The position numbers and the translations under genes were made by a program. The notes below the pieces were generated by a model, which did no database searches, was not told where the DNA came from, and worked only from the letters and a program-made list of their open reading frames with translations. Below are positions 9,979 through 23,177 of a stretch of 64,000 nt of DNA, in pieces (position 1 is the stretch's first letter; each line of letters starts with the position of its first letter). Source of the stretch: Carex sylvatica (lineage: Eukaryota; Streptophyta; Magnoliopsida; Poales; Cyperaceae); assembly GCA_964058845.1 (NCBI GenBank), contig CAXKVR010000098.1, positions 17,501-81,500 of the forward strand, given 5' to 3'.

Positions 9979-11953
9979 TCATTTGGTAAGGCAATCAGCT
10001 ACTTGATCTCCAGTAGCTACATGACTCAGCTCCAATAGTCCACTTTCCAGCTTTTCCTTTATGAAGAACCTATCGATCTCCACATGCTTGGTTCTGTCAT
10101 ACTGTACTGGATTATTGGCAATGCTGATCGCTGACTTGCTATCGCACCACAATTTCATTTGAGCTCCATGATTCACCTTGAGCTCTTCCAACAACCTCTT
10201 CAGCCACACCATCTCAGCAACTCCCAATGCCATAGCCCTGTACTCGGCTTCTGCTGTTGATCTCGAAACAACTGGCTGCTTCTTACTCTTCCAGGAGACC
10301 AAGTTGCCCCCTACGAACATGCAGTAGCCAGATGTGGACCTCCTGTCATCTTGGCAACTGGCCCAGTCAGAGTCACAATAGCCCTCAATGTTCATGTGTC
10401 CATTCTGCCTGAAAACCAAGCCCTTCCCCGGTGCACTCTTCAGGTACCTCATAATGTGATACACTGCGTCCATATGGTCCTTCCTAGGATCATGCATGTA
10501 GCGGCTCACCACGCTCACTGCAAATGATATATCGGGACAAGTATGTGTAAAATAGATCAATCTGCCCACTGGTCTTTGGTACCTCTCACGATCAACCTGT
10601 TCTCCTGCCTCTGCACTCATCTTGGCCTTCACATTAATTGGAGAAACTGCAGGCCTGCACCCCAACATGCCTGTCTCAGTGAGCAGGTCTAGCACATACT
10701 TCCTCTGGGACAGAACAATCCCTTCGGGGGCACGGGCCACCTCAATGCCGAGAAAGTATCTAAGTCGGCCCAAGTCCTTCACCTCAAACTCCTTGCCCAA
10801 TCGTACCTTCAGCTGAGCGATCTCACTCTCATCATCCCCAGTGATAATCATGTCATCCACATATACGGCAAGCACAGTGATGTGTGCTCCTCGCTGCCTA
10901 AAGAACACTGTATGGTCTGCATTGGTCTGCCGATACCCCATGCCAACCATAGCCTTCCTGAACCTGTCAAACCAAGCTCGAGGGGATTGCTTCAGTCCAT
11001 AAAGAGACTTCTTGAGTCTGCACACCTTACCCACTGTCCTTTTCGTGCCAAAACCTGGTGGTATCTCCATGTACACCTCCTCCAACAAGTCACCATGAAG
11101 AAAAGCATTCTTCACGTCGAGTTGGTGTAACTTCCACCCTCCATTCGCGGCTAAGGAAACCAGTGTTCGTACTGTGCTCATCTTCGCCACGGGTGCAAAG
11201 GTCTCATCATAGTCTATACCATAGGTCTGACTGTACCCCTTTGCCACCAATCGGGCATTGTACCGCTCGACCTTCCCTTCTGGATTTTGCTTCACTGTGA
11301 AGACCCATTTGCATCCAACGGCCTTCTTGTTAGGTGGTAGTGACACGAGCTCCCAGGTTTTGTTCTTGGCGAGGGCCTCAAGTTCCTCCAGCATGGCTGC
11401 CTCCCATTTTGGATCCTCCTTAGCATCCTGCCAACACTTAGGAATAGAGACAATGTCCAAAGATGCAATGAATGCTCCATGTACAGGTGATATGTGTGAG
11501 TAAGAGACAAATTTGGCAATGTCATGTGAAAAACCATATCGGTCAGGAGGAATGCCTGCATTCTCACGAGAAGTCCTCCTTACCGATAGGGGAGTGGGAA
11601 GAGTAGAGAGAGGAATCATATCACCTGTGTATTTTGAGTCTGCGGCGGATGGGGAAGGTATCTCAGCAGTCAAGGTAGGCAGGAACAAGGGACATGGCAC
11701 AAGCGGCACTGTAGGTACTGTTTCCTCATTCTCCTTTCGCCTCCTCGTGTACACTCTCAGCTCCCCCTGAGCCTGAGGTCCACCACCATCGGGATCAGTC
11801 TCCCCCTGATTCGGCACAACGGTCGGCTCTATAACCAGCGCAATAGCCGACTCCACCACAACTGAACCAGGGATAGCCCCTACACCCACCATCTGCTGCA
11901 TCTCACCACTACTACTACTTTCCCCCTCTCGCCTCGTACCTCCTGTATCGAGC
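9979..11953 (-). pseudogene. Outer copia pol: RT-RNase H part
   Basis: The minus-strand frame is open from the nested-insertion junction (11953) to a stop at 9979-9981. It holds the copia RT (CKWVFTVKQNPEGKVERYNA, ARLVAKGYSQTYGIDYDETF, the catalytic YVDDM block in LAVYVDDMIITG) and RNase H (EGYCDSDWASCQDDRRSTSG, KLWCDSKSAISIANNPVQ, DRFFIKEKLESGLLELSHVA). The frame stops at DCLTK followed by TGA. The codons after the TGA still read LSSIDLDRFCDKMGLMDIF, and the fragment at 9.1 kb has KGL at this point, so GGA-to-TGA is the simplest reading. About 20 C-terminal residues are therefore cut. The RT and RNase H motifs look intact. It is separated from its own integrase by the inner element. Confidence 0.9.
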
Positions 11954-13728
11954 TGTTAGATTTGTGTTCTAAAATTTATCATTTGTTGATTATCTTTTAT
12001 ATATGTTATATTTATGAATTGAATGTGATTTACATTTTGTTCCATGAGTTTTATATTTATATTTAGAAGTGTTCAAGAAGATGCACTTGGTCTTGAACTG
12101 CAGGACTTTAAGTAAATAAATATACAACACTAAAATGTTCACAGGTCTTGCATATTAGCAGGAACACTAATATGACATATAAGACTGTCGTGTTGATTAA
12201 AAGTACGTTGTAGTTCTGCAAACGTTGATAAAAGATTATCATTTAATAACACGAATATATGAAATGCTTCATATATTGAACAGACCTAATAGATGAAACA
12301 TTATATGGATTGTGTTAGTGTCATTAATGTTTTCATCGTGTCTCTGATTTCAAGATTGAGACATATATTATTTTCACATGACGAATGTACAACGTAATTA
12401 TTATTAAAAGCTACTTGCAAGAAGTGGTTATAAAAATAATAGTTCTTTATATGTAACTTGTGCGGGAAAATGATATATGTCAATAGCATCATTGCTACTT
12501 ATTAATAATGAGAAATGATATTTTGGACCCCTTGGTAAAGTAGAATTATAAATGGATCCAATATAACTGAAGTGCAGTTATAATTTTATAATTTGCTTAA
12601 TAGAGATCAAGAAATGATTATAATACAAAGATGACACAGTCCTACTTTGTATATTAATCAGAATATCATAAGGCAAGAAATGAACACAAGTAATGACAAA
12701 TGTTACATTACTGTAAGGATCGCGTTTCGTAAAAGGATTACTAAACGTCTATGTTATTTGGGTAGCTGTAATGTATAGCTACAATACCGCTTACAGTTTA
12801 TGGAATTAAATATTTTATTTCATTGCCAACATAATATAGATCCTCAATATAGGTCACACCAACTGAATGGGAAACAAGAAATAAATATTATGTCACATGA
12901 TGTGGCTGACTAGCAGGGAAATAAATATATATTGTAATGTGCATATTATGAGAATAATATTCGTTGCACATATCATAATATGTTAATATTATGAAATATA
13001 TATTTATTTCAAGCCCAAGCCCAAAACATATTTTAGCAAATTGAGAAGAGAATAAGTCCAAACAAATATTGATTATGACCATTAAATTCGGATTACAAAA
13101 TGGACAGATTTTAAGGCAACTTTGAATGAGCATTTGAAGGGGCAAACATTAACCAATCTGGGCGTATGATCTATGATTTCTGTAGCCCTTCGAATGTAGA
13201 ATCTAACGGTGAAAGTTTCAAGTCGTTTGGAATTCCCTACAGAAAGCTATGATAGTTTTAGTAACGAAAGGTCAGAAGTTGATGTGCTGTTTTCGAATTC
13301 TGTTCATGTTTTAATACGAATTTAAAGAGTCTAATTATATTTTTAATAGCTGTAAATAATAGAACTAAATATATACATCAGGTATGGCTTTTCTCTCTCT
13401 CAAGTGAGTTTAGAGTTTTTCCTCCAAAACATTTTTGCTAAAATATATATATATATCGATTGATTATACAATTGATTAATAGACGGGTGAAAAGCTAGAC
13501 GCGGAAGAGAGTTCGCTAGCACGAATTCGACACCGTTCTTGTTTCGGATTCAAGGTGAACCTCAGAGGAATCAAGCTACGTTAAAGATCATTGGTATGAT
13601 ATAAAATTCCCTCTTGTAGGAATATGTAAATGATTACGACATGGATAAATTAGCAATAATAGAACGATCTTAGATGTTATTGGATTAAATTTTTTTTATT
13701 TTATCCGATCGCATCATGAAATCCTTCA
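11954..13728 (+). repeat. 5' LTR of inner copia (about 1775 bp)
   Basis: Starts TGTTAGATTTGTGTTC and ends GAAATCCTTCA; matches 19594-21367 almost exactly. It contains an AT-rich region with TATATATATATATCG near 13440 and a pyrimidine tract. The short open frames at 12301-12492 and 12888-13145 recur in the other LTR and are not genes. Confidence 0.95.
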
Positions 13729-13730
13729 AT

Positions 13731-13742
13731 TGGTATCAGAGC
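13731..13742 (+). other. Primer-binding site, inner copia
   Basis: TGGTATCAGAGC is complementary to the 3' end of plant initiator tRNA-Met, the usual copia primer. It lies two bases from the LTR end. Confidence 0.92.
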
Positions 13743-15392
13743 AAAGTTTTTCTATTATGCTAATTAGACTATTTTATTATGTAATTTTTATTACATAAGT
13801 GCTTAATTAATTGTTCTTTTGTATTGCGGTTCTGAGAAAATTGCGGTATTGAATTTTTAATCAATTTGTAAAATTGTCATAGGCTCACTTGCTAATTATT
13901 TTTGTTTATTCTAAAATTCTTACATCAATAGAAGATGTTTAGAACAGAATAATAATATAGATCAAGGTTTTTGGACAGATCTATAGGGCCAATCAAAAAT
14001 AAGAAAAACAGTGCGCTGCTGAAATTTCCAGCAACATCGATTGTTTTTAGCTGGAATTCAAATTACGATTTATCTCAATCGGTTTATCGTATTTGAATGA
14101 AACCAGTTTCTAAATTTAGATAAGGAAGTCTAGTTTTTAAATAATATAATTTTCCTATACAAAAATGTTACGGTTTTTAATAAAAAAAAGAAAAAAAGAA
14201 AAAAGGGAAACAGTGCGCAGTTTTTTTTTATAACGGTTTGTGTTTTTCTTTAAATGATTAAAGGATTATATTTCAAACTATGGTACAAAATCATTGTTGA
14301 ATTGTAACAGAGAGTTATAAATCATTTTATGGGATTTAAATGATCTAGAGAACCGCAATTACTTGAGAAAAGGAAATTAGTTAAATGGTACAAAATAGTG
14401 CATCGGTATGCAATATCTATTCAATTTTGTTTTGTAGGGAACCGAGTTTGTATGTCTCATTCCAATGCCTTGTGTGATGTAAATTTTATGTGATGTGCAT
14501 GTTTAATTGTAAGCAAGTTTAATAAGCGGTTATTAATTAGGCACAAAAGGTAATTTATGTATAGGATGCCTTTTATTTATTTATTTACATCATATGCATT
14601 TGTGAGAATGAGAGGGGTTCCTAATACTTGCACTTAGCAAATTTTGAAAGGATTTATAAATAAAGTTTGGGATTGCATATTTATTTTATGCAAATTTTCA
14701 TCCGATGGTGCAAGAAGACATAGCGATGGATGAAGAAAAAGGCGCAGAGGCATACAAACTCGCAAATGTTTGTGATTGTGTTACGTTTTGTGCTTTATGA
14801 ATTTATGTGAATGATATGTTAGGATAGGTATGGGTGTATGAATACATGACCTACCAAACTATAGTCACATTTGAATGTCCAATGAAAAATTAAGTATTTT
14901 TCCTTCTCATTTTATCCACTTTAAGCTAAGGATTAAAAATATGCATGAGTGTAATTTTTAATCTTTAGAAATTGTGGAATATGTTAGGATATATTATCAA
15001 GCCATTGATAAATGGATTAGATGTGAGGCATTTGGTACATTTATTTTATGGAGATAGTATGACCAAATAAGATGAGTTTGCTTAAAGGAAAGTCAAGATC
15101 TAGGCTTGAAGTCTCGGGAAAATCGTTTAGTAAAAGAAATATTTCTTAATGAACAACAAGAGTCATAAAGTTTAGAAATTAAATTGCAAAAGATTGCAAA
15201 AGAATTTCTAAAGGTTATGATTAGTAAAAGATTACTTACCTTAAATTTATAAATCGGATAAGGTCGATTTATTTATGATAGGATCTTGAATATACTACAT
15301 AAATGACACTTTAAAAATGTAGTATGAGTTTTATTTAAACAAGTTTTACATAAATATTAACATGAAATTCTTTAATTTTAATTTTATTTAGA
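13743..15392 (+). other. Untranslated leader of inner copia
   Basis: About 1.65 kb between the PBS and the gag start, AT-rich with no ORF. The start codon at 15393 is preceded by TTTATTTAGA and is the first ATG of the long frame. A long leader of this kind is common in copia elements with large LTRs. Confidence 0.7.
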
Positions 15393-18300
15393 ATGGCAAA
15401 CAACATGCTTATCCGTTCCATCCTCGAAAAATGCCCGTTGGAGTGTGATGGTTCCAATTATCTCGATTGGGAACTCAAACTCCAACTAATCATCAGGTCG
15501 GAGGATCTAACAGATGTGCTGGTTGAAGATGCACCAGTACTAGGTACAGAACCCACTGATGAAGAAAAGGCTGTGTCTGAAAAGTACCGCAAGGACGAAC
15601 TGAACGTTCAAGGTCTCATGTTGGCGAGTATGGCAACTGAACTTACTCGTAAATTCATAAACAATTCTCCAAAAGAGATAATCGAACGTCTCTCCAAAAT
15701 ATTCCTGGAGAATGCTCGTAAAGAGCGTTCAAAGATCACCCTAGCATTCACTAGGTGCAACATGGCGGAAAGGTCTTCCGTCAACCAGCACATGTTAAAA
15801 ATGCTGGGTTACCTCGAGAAATTGGAGAAGCTCAATGCTCCAATGCACGCTGACTCGGCTGAGGATATAATTCTTGGTTCATTGCCTCCATCTTACAGAG
15901 ATGTAGTCATGCATCTTCACTTGCGTGAAAAACCAATGACCTTGGATGAGATCCATCAGACATTGAAGCAGGCAGAGGCTGATATGAACAGGCACAAGGG
16001 AGAGAAGAATGTTCTTGCAATCTCCCAAAACAGCAAAAAGGTCCACAAAGGAAAGGGCAAAAGGAAGATACCCAAAATGAACAAAGGAAAAGGAGGAGCT
16101 CAAGCGAGCACCTCCAAAGGCAAAAAGAAAAATTCGCCAACTCCGCAAACAGAGTGCTTTTATTGCCACGAGTTAGGACACTTCAAGACGAATTGTCCTA
16201 AATACAAGGCTGACTTGGACAGTGGCAAAATAGAACGCAAGCGCCCCAAGGTTCAGAAAGGTATTTATGTTATTGAAGTTAATTTAACCACCTCTATTCA
16301 TGATTGGGTAATTGATACTGGATCATGTGCTCATATTTGTGCAAATATGCAGGCACTAATGGATAGAAGACATCTCAAGAAAGGAGAAGTCACTTTGAAG
16401 GCGGGCAATGGTGTTAGCATCTCAGCAATGGCCATTGGATCGATTCACCTTTATTTATCTAGTGGTTTAATAATTATTCTGAATAATGTTTATTATGTTC
16501 CGTCTATATGTAAAAATATTATGTCCGTGTCATGTTTGGACAATGATGGGTATGTATTTACTATTTCAAACTCGAGTATGAGTATTTCAAAAGATGGAAT
16601 TTTCTATGCAAATGCTACTATTCAGGATGGCTTATATTTGCTTGAAGTGAATGATAAACATATTCTAAATGTCAATAACAAACGACTCAAAGTATCTCAT
16701 GAAAATAAGATTCTCTTATGGCACTACCGCCTAGGTCATATAAGCGAGAAACACATAAAGAAATTACAAGAAAGTAATCTTCTTGGTCTCCTTGATTATG
16801 ATGAAATCGAGACATGCGAACCTTGCTTAGTAGGAAAAATGACAAAGAAACCTTTCAAGAAGAAAGGTACAAGGGCAAAAGACTTATTGGAATTAATACA
16901 TTCAGATGTATGTGGGCCAATGAAAACTAGTGCACGAGATGGTTTTAGATACTTCATTACCTTCACAGATGACTATAGTCGTTATGGCTATGTTTATCTA
17001 ATGAAGAATAAGAGCGAATCCTTTGACAAGTTCAAAGAATTCAAGAATGAAGTAGAAAACCAACTAGGTAAGAGAATTAAGACTCTACGAACTGATCGTG
17101 GAGGAGAATACTTGAGTAATGAATTTGGTGCATATCTAAAAGAATGTGGTGTCATACCACAATTGACTCCACCCGGAACACCTCAATGGAATGGTGTATC
17201 CGAGAGGAGAAACAGAAAATTGCTCGACATGGTTCGATCAATGATGTGCCAGACAGAATTGCCTCTTTATTTTTGGGGACATGCATTACTAACCGCAGCT
17301 TACACACTGAACATCATTCCATCTAAATCCATCGAGCAAACTCCTTATGAGTTATGGATAGGGAAAATTCCTAGTTTGTCTTTTCTCAAGATTTGGGGAT
17401 GCGAAGCTTACGTCAAACGATTGATGACAACCAAGCTAGAACCCCAAGCGGATAAATGCTTCTTTATAGGTTATCCAAAAGAAACGAAAGGATACTACTT
17501 TTGTCACAAGTCAACTAACAAAATATTAGTTGAAAGGGGTGCAATTTTCTTAGAGAATGAGTTTCTCAAAAGAATAAAAAGTGGTGGGAGTAGTGTAATA
17601 CTCGAAGAAACTCAAGAAACACTACAAGACCTCGATCATGTTATGGATAATATTGATACAGATCGAAGTATCCCAACCATAGTTCCTATGGCTAGTGGGA
17701 GCATGAGTAAACAGGTTCCTCAACCTATTGAGGAAGAGGTTCACACATCACCACATAGTGTTCAATCCAGTATTGAACCAATTTCACAAGAGATTGTGCA
17801 AGAGATTCAAGAGACTCAGGATGAACAGGAAGAGCCACAAGAACTAAGAAGGTCAACAAAACCTAGAAAGAAACCCGATTTCTATCTAGGACTTCATCAG
17901 ATCATGGTAATAGATACCGAAGATCCGACGACCTTTCAAGAAGCAATGAATAGAGATGACTCAAAATCATGGTATGAAGCCATGAAATCTAAAATGCAAT
18001 CCATGTATGACAACCAAGTATGGACCTTGGTAGATCTTCCTCAAGGAAAGAAAACCGTTCAAAACAAATGGGTTTTCAAGAGAAAGATGGACATGGATGG
18101 AAACATGACAACATACAAGGCAAGACTTGTAGCGAAAGGGTTTAGTCAAGTTCAAGGGATTGACTATGATGAAACCTTCTCGCCTGTTGCAATGTTTAAG
18201 TCTATTCGGATATTATTAGCCATTGCCGCATATTATGACTATGACATATGGCAAATGGATGTCAAAACAACATTCCTTAACGGGAATTTGGAAGAGGACG

Positions 18301-18812
18301 TGTACATGGTACAACCTCCGGGTTTTGAAGATCCAAGTAATGGTGGTAAAGTATGCAAGCTTCAAAGGTCCATTTATGGACTAAAGCAAGCATCTAGGAG
18401 TTGGAACAAGCGTTTTGATGACGAGGTTAAACGCCTTGGATTCGTCCAAAGCAAGGAAGAGCCTTGTGTATACAAGATAGTCAGTGGGAGCTATGTACTT
18501 TTCTTGGTCTTATATGTTGATGACATACTATTGATAGGAAACTTTATTCCCTTAATGGAGCAAACAAAATCTTCATTGAAAGATATTTTCTCAATGAAAG
18601 ACTTGGGTGAGGCCCAATATATCTTGGGTATTAAGATATATAGAGATAGGTCTCGGAAACTCATTGGCTTAAGTCAACGTACGTATATTGACAAAGTGTT
18701 GAAACGGTTCAACATGCAGAATTCCAAGAAAGGAAATGTGCCAATGACTCAAGGTGTAACACTTAGCAAGTCTCAGTGTGCTACAACACGTAAAGACATT
18801 GAAATCATGTAG
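15393..18812 (+). pseudogene. Inner copia gag-pol polyprotein, stopped by one TAG
   Basis: 1139 codons. Gag occupies about residues 1-250, with a CCHC zinc knuckle (CFYCHELGHFKTNC, about 254-267) after a basic linker. The protease follows (WVIDTGSCAHIC). The GAG-pre-integrase/HHCC zinc region runs from LWHYRLGHISEKHIK to CEPCLVGK. The integrase core has HSDVCGPM, DDYSRYGYVY and LRTDRGGEYLS, giving the D,D,E set with NGVSERRNR. The RT follows (NKWVFKRKMDMDG, IWQMDVKTTFLNG, LVLYVDDILLIG). The frame halts at TAG 18810-18812 after KDIEIM, but the same frame continues as DVPYASAIGSIMYAM without a gap. One nonsense change thus separates RNase H from the rest. All upstream catalytic motifs look intact. 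Confidence 0.93.
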
Positions 18813-19514
18813 GATGTACCATATGCTTCTGCAATTGGTTCCATCATGTATGCTATGGTGTGTACGCGACCTAATGTCGCGTATGCTCTGAGTATGACAA
18901 GTCGTCATCAAGCCCATGCAGGTCCTGCTCATTGGACTGCGGTCAAGAATATCCTCAAGTATATTAACAGGACTAAGGATAAGTTTCTTGTGTATGGGGG
19001 AAAAATGGAGCTCGTTGTAGAAGGCTACACCGATGCAAGTTTTGCGACCGATTATGATGATAAGCGATCGCAATCTGGGTATGTTTTCATTTTGAATGGG
19101 GGTGTCGTTAGTTGGAGAAGTTTCAAACAATCAACAACGGCTGACTCAACAACCCAATCAGAGGTGATGGCTGCTGCTGAAGCCAGCAAAGAGGGTGTTT
19201 GGATCAAGAAGTTCATTGAGGAACTTAATGTGGTACCTTCCATCGAAGGACCATTGGAGCTGTTTTGCGATAATAGTGGAGCTATTGCGCAAATCAAGGA
19301 GCCGAAGGCACACCACAAGATCAAACACATGGATAGAAAATACTTTGTCATTCGAGACTTCATAGAAGAGGGTAGAATAAAATTATTAAAGGTGGACACG
19401 GATAGCAACACAACAGATCCGCTAACAAAGCCTTTATCTCAAGCCAAGAGCGAAGTCCACTTTGATTCCATGGGTCTAAAGGAACATGGAGAATGGATAG
19501 AGATAGCTGATTAA
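18813..19514 (+). pseudogene. Inner copia RNase H part, downstream of the TAG
   Basis: In frame with gag-pol and open to a stop at 19512-19514. It contains the copia RNase H landmarks YTDASFATDYDDKRSQSGYV (first aspartate), DSTTQSEVMAAAEASKEGVW (glutamate) and LFCDNSGAIAQIKEPKAHHK (second aspartate), ending in the usual TDPLTKPLS tail. It is without its own promoter or good start context and would be made only by stop read-through or from intact copies elsewhere. Confidence 0.9.
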
Positions 19515-19593
19515 GTCAGAAGGCAACTCTAGTTTTTTTTTAAGTTAATACATATGAATGTATAAGATGTAACTTTAAGAACAAGTGGGAGAT
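19515..19593 (+). other. 3' untranslated part and polypurine tract, inner copia
   Basis: Short AT-rich stretch ending in ACAAGTGGGAGAT directly before the 3' LTR start TGTTAGA. The purine run at 19584-19592 is the expected plus-strand primer site. Confidence 0.85.
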
Positions 19594-21367
19594 TGTTAGA
19601 TTTGTGTTCTAAAAGTTATCATTTGTTGATTATCTTTTATATATGTTATATTTATGAATTGAATGTGATTTACATTTTGTTCCATGAGTTTTATATTTAT
19701 ATTTAGAAGTGTTCAAGAAGATGCACTTGGTCTTGAACTGCAGGACTTTAAGTAAATAAATATACAACACTAAAATGTTCACAGATCTTGCATATTAGCA
19801 GGAACACTAATATGACATATAAGACTGTCGTGTTGATTAAAAGTACGTTGTAGTTCTGCAAACGTTGATAAAAGATTATCATTTAATAACACGAATATAT
19901 GAAATGCTTCATATATTGAACAGACCTAATAGATGAAACATTATATGGATTGTGTTAGTGTCATTAATATTTTCATCGTGTCTCTGATTTCAAGATTGAG
20001 ACATATATTGTTTTCACATGAGGAATGTACAACGTAATTATTATTAAAAGCTACTTGCAAGAAGTGGTGATAAAAATAATAGCTCTTTATATGTAACTTG
20101 TGCGGGAAAATGATATATGTCAATAGCATCATTGCCACTCATTAATAATGAGAAATGATATTTTGGGCCCCTTGGTAAAGTAGAATTATAAATGGATCCA
20201 ATATAACTGAAGTGCAGTTATAATTTTATAATTTGCTTAATAGAGATCAAGAAATGATTATAATACAAAGATGACACAGTCCTACTTTGTATATTAATCA
20301 GAATATCATAAGGCAAAAAATGAACACAAGTAATGACAAATGTTACATTACTGTAAGGATCGCGTTTCGTAAAATGATTACTAAACGTCTATGTTATTTG
20401 GGTAGCTGTAATGTATAGCTAGAATACCGCTTACAGTTTATGGAATTAAATATTTTATTTCATTGCCAACATAATATAGATCCTCAATATAGGTCACACC
20501 AACTGAATGGGAAACAAGAAATAAATATTATGTCACATGATGTGGCTGACTAGCAGGGAAATAAATATATATTGTAATGTGCATATTATGAGAATAATAT
20601 TCGTTGCACATATCATAATATGTGAATATTATGAAATATATATTTATTTCAAGCCCAAGCCCAAAACATATTTTAGCAAATTGAGAAGAGAATAAGCCCA
20701 AACAAATATTGATTATGACCATTAAATTCGGATTACAAAATGGACAGATTTTAAGGCAACTTTGAATGAGCATTTGAAGGGGCAAACATTAACCAATCTG
20801 GGCGTATGATCTATGATTTCTGTAGCCCTTCGAATGTAGAATCCAACGGTGAAAGTTTCAAGTCGTTTGGAATTCCCTACAGAAAGCTATGATAGTTTTA
20901 GTAACGAAAGGTCAGAAGTTGATGTGCTGTTTTCGAATTCTGTTCATGTTTTAATACGAATTTAAAGAGTCTAATTATATTTTTAATAGCTGTAAATAAT
21001 AGAACTAAATATATACATCAGGTATGGCTTTTCTCTCTCTCAAGTGAGTTTAGAGTTTTTCCTCCAAAACATTTTTGCTAAAATATATATATATCGATTG
21101 ATTATACAATTGATTAATAGACGGGTGAAAAGCTAGACGCGGAAGAGAGTTTGCTAGCACGAATTCGACACCGTTCTTGTTTCGGATTCAAGGTGAACCT
21201 CAGAGGAATCAAGCTACGTTAAAGATCATTGGTATGATATAAAATTCCCTCTTGTAGGAATATGTATATGATTACGACATGGATAAATTAGCAATAATAG
21301 AACGATCTTAGATGTTATCGGATTAAATTTTTTTTATTTTATCCGATTCGCATCATGAAATCCTTCA
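19594..21367 (+). repeat. 3' LTR of inner copia
   Basis: Near-identical to 11954-13728, with about 21 differences seen by eye including a two-base shortening of the TA run near 21088 and one extra T near 21347. It ends GAAATCCTTCA before the TSD CGAGC. Confidence 0.95.
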
Positions 21368-22529
21368 CGAGCGAGTCCCCAAAGGGTGAGGTAACCTCGG
21401 AAGTGGAGTATGGCTCAAGCTCTCGAAACGTGATATCTAAACTCACAAACAACCTCTTCTCAATGGGGCTCCAACACATATAACCCTTTTGGGTGACCGA
21501 GTATCCCACAAACACACATTTGACCGCCCTTGGGTCCAGTTTTCCCACATTGAGTCTTCTGTCATGCACAAAATAGATACACCCAAAGGTTCTCAAAGGA
21601 ATGATATCCCCATTCTTACCTTGCCACACCTCAAATGGAGACTTCCACTCCAATACTCGTGAGGGCATCCTATTGATCAGTTGGACAGCGGTCTTGACTG
21701 CTTGCCCCCACAAGTACTTCGGTACATTCATGGCAAACATCATACTCCTAGCTACTTCCAGGAGATGCCTATTCTTTCGTTCTGCTACTCCATTCTGCTC
21801 AGGTGTGTATGGACAAGTGGTCTGATGCTTTATTCCATGGGATGACAGATACTCCACAAAGGCCCTGTTGGTGTACTCCGTTCCATTATCAGACCTCAAT
21901 ACCTTCACAACTACCCCATATTGAGTCTGGACTCTATCATCTCCTTTCTTGCACTCGGGGTCCTTGCAGTACGCGGGTGGCGAGAAGTGATCATAGTCTG
22001 CCCACAGTCGCTCCAGATCTGCGGCATACTCCTGGATCAATCTCTCTCTCTGTGCCACTGTCTCTATCTCTCTCTCGATCTGGAACACCCTCAAGTTGTG
22101 CCCGACTCCTGCATAGATCCTCTGCAGTTTCCCCCAGACATCACTCACGGCCTCTATGCCATCCACCGTGACAGCTATAGACGCGACCATCGAGTTCAAA
22201 AGCCAGGTATGCAGCAGGCTATGAGTAGTCTTCCACTCATTGTGCTCAACCGAGTCCTTCGCTGGTTCTCCCTTCTCACCTGTCAGATACCCCTCTAGGT
22301 TCCTTCCTGATAGAGCCCTCTTAACCCGACGCGACCAGCTCAAATACGTGGCTGATCCATCAAGTTTCAGCTCCACATTCTGAAGATCTAACTTGACTTG
22401 CACCTGAGTAGGTGCTGGGATCGCAGTCTTGGTCGAGGCACTAGCTCCCTATATGAGCCCGACCAAAACTTTCAGAACCTCAGGATCGATCTTCCCCAGA
22501 CACTCCAATCCCGTACCTTCTCCTGACAT
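21368..22529 (-). pseudogene. Outer copia gag fused to integrase by internal deletion
   Basis: Minus strand. The likely gag start is ATG at 22527-22529, but TAG at 22449-22451 stops it after 26 codons; the frame is then open from ATG 22401-22403. Residues 1 to about 155 from that ATG are copia gag (ATYLSWSRRVKRALSGRNLE, VWGKLQRIYAGVGHNLRVFQ). At ...YCKDPECKKGDDRV the text jumps straight into the integrase core (VLRSDNGTEYTNRAFVEYLS, then TPEQNGVAERKNRHLLEVAR). The zinc knuckle, protease, GAG-pre-integrase region and the first integrase aspartate are all missing, yet the reading frame is preserved. It runs to the CGAGC junction and would continue in frame into the RT part at 11953. Confidence 0.9.
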
Positions 22530-23177
22530 TGATTCAACTCAGACCTACGCCTCACGTATCAATCCAAGTCTGAATCACTCGTATCTCTCTTGTACCTTCA
22601 AGACAGATCTAAACCATCTCCCCCTTTCTTTCTCTTCTCTTTGACCCGATCTTGATTTAGCACATCAAGATTCGAGCTCAAACTCGATCAAAAAACCAAA
22701 TCTCGGGTATCATGGGATTTAGGCCTCCCACGCCGGCCATCCACTGCATAAGAACCAGATCGGCCAAGAAAAGAAAAGAAAAACAGCAAAAAAACGGAGA
22801 GAGAAGGGGGCTGGTGGTGGTCAAGGACGGAGCTAGGGCGGAGCTCAGACCAGAGGGCGGAGCGGCTCAGACCAGAGGCGGAGGTCAAAGCTGGGCTGGA
22901 GCGGAGCTAGTCAGCTCAGACCCAACTGGAGCGACGGACCTCCACTAGGGCGGGCGGAGCAGAGCGGCGGCGCTCAGGCAGGGCTCAGGCAGGGCTCAGG
23001 TGACCTGAGCGGAGCACAGGCGGAGCACAGGCGGAGCTCAGGCGAGGTCAGCTTCCCTCTTCTCACCTGTGATCGGGTCTGGAGATAGAAACGGATCGGA
23101 TTTTACTGTAGCTGCGCAGCTACAGTAAACGGGAAAAAAAGAAAAAATTTCTAGGATTTTGTTAGGCTCTGATACCA
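22530..23177 (-). other. Leader of outer copia with GC-rich repeats and PBS
   Basis: Region between the 5' LTR and gag. 22840-23050 is GC-rich with short direct repeats of GGCTCAGGCA, CGGAGCACAGG and GCGGAGCT. The minus-strand PBS TGGTATCAGAGC occupies 23166-23177. No gene is seen; ORFs on either strand here follow from GC richness. Confidence 0.7.

Larger units (their letters stand above)
11954..21367 (+). mobile_element. Inner Ty1/copia retrotransposon, nearly intact, nested
   Basis: 9,414 bp. LTRs are at 11954-13728 and 19594-21367, with TSD CGAGC at 11949-11953 and 21368-21372. The PBS TGGTATCAGAGC (initiator tRNA-Met) begins two bases after the 5' LTR and the polypurine tract AAGTGGGAGAT precedes the 3' LTR. 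One gag-pol frame carries a single in-frame TAG. By eye about 19 substitutions and 2 small indels separate the LTRs (roughly 1.1%), so it is younger than its host element. It is inserted in the opposite orientation to the outer copia, between that element's integrase and RT. Confidence 0.97.

Noticed and set aside
22688..22948. Frames on both strands in the GC-rich leader of the outer copia
   Set aside because: They lie in the untranslated leader and overlap on opposite strands; composition explains them.
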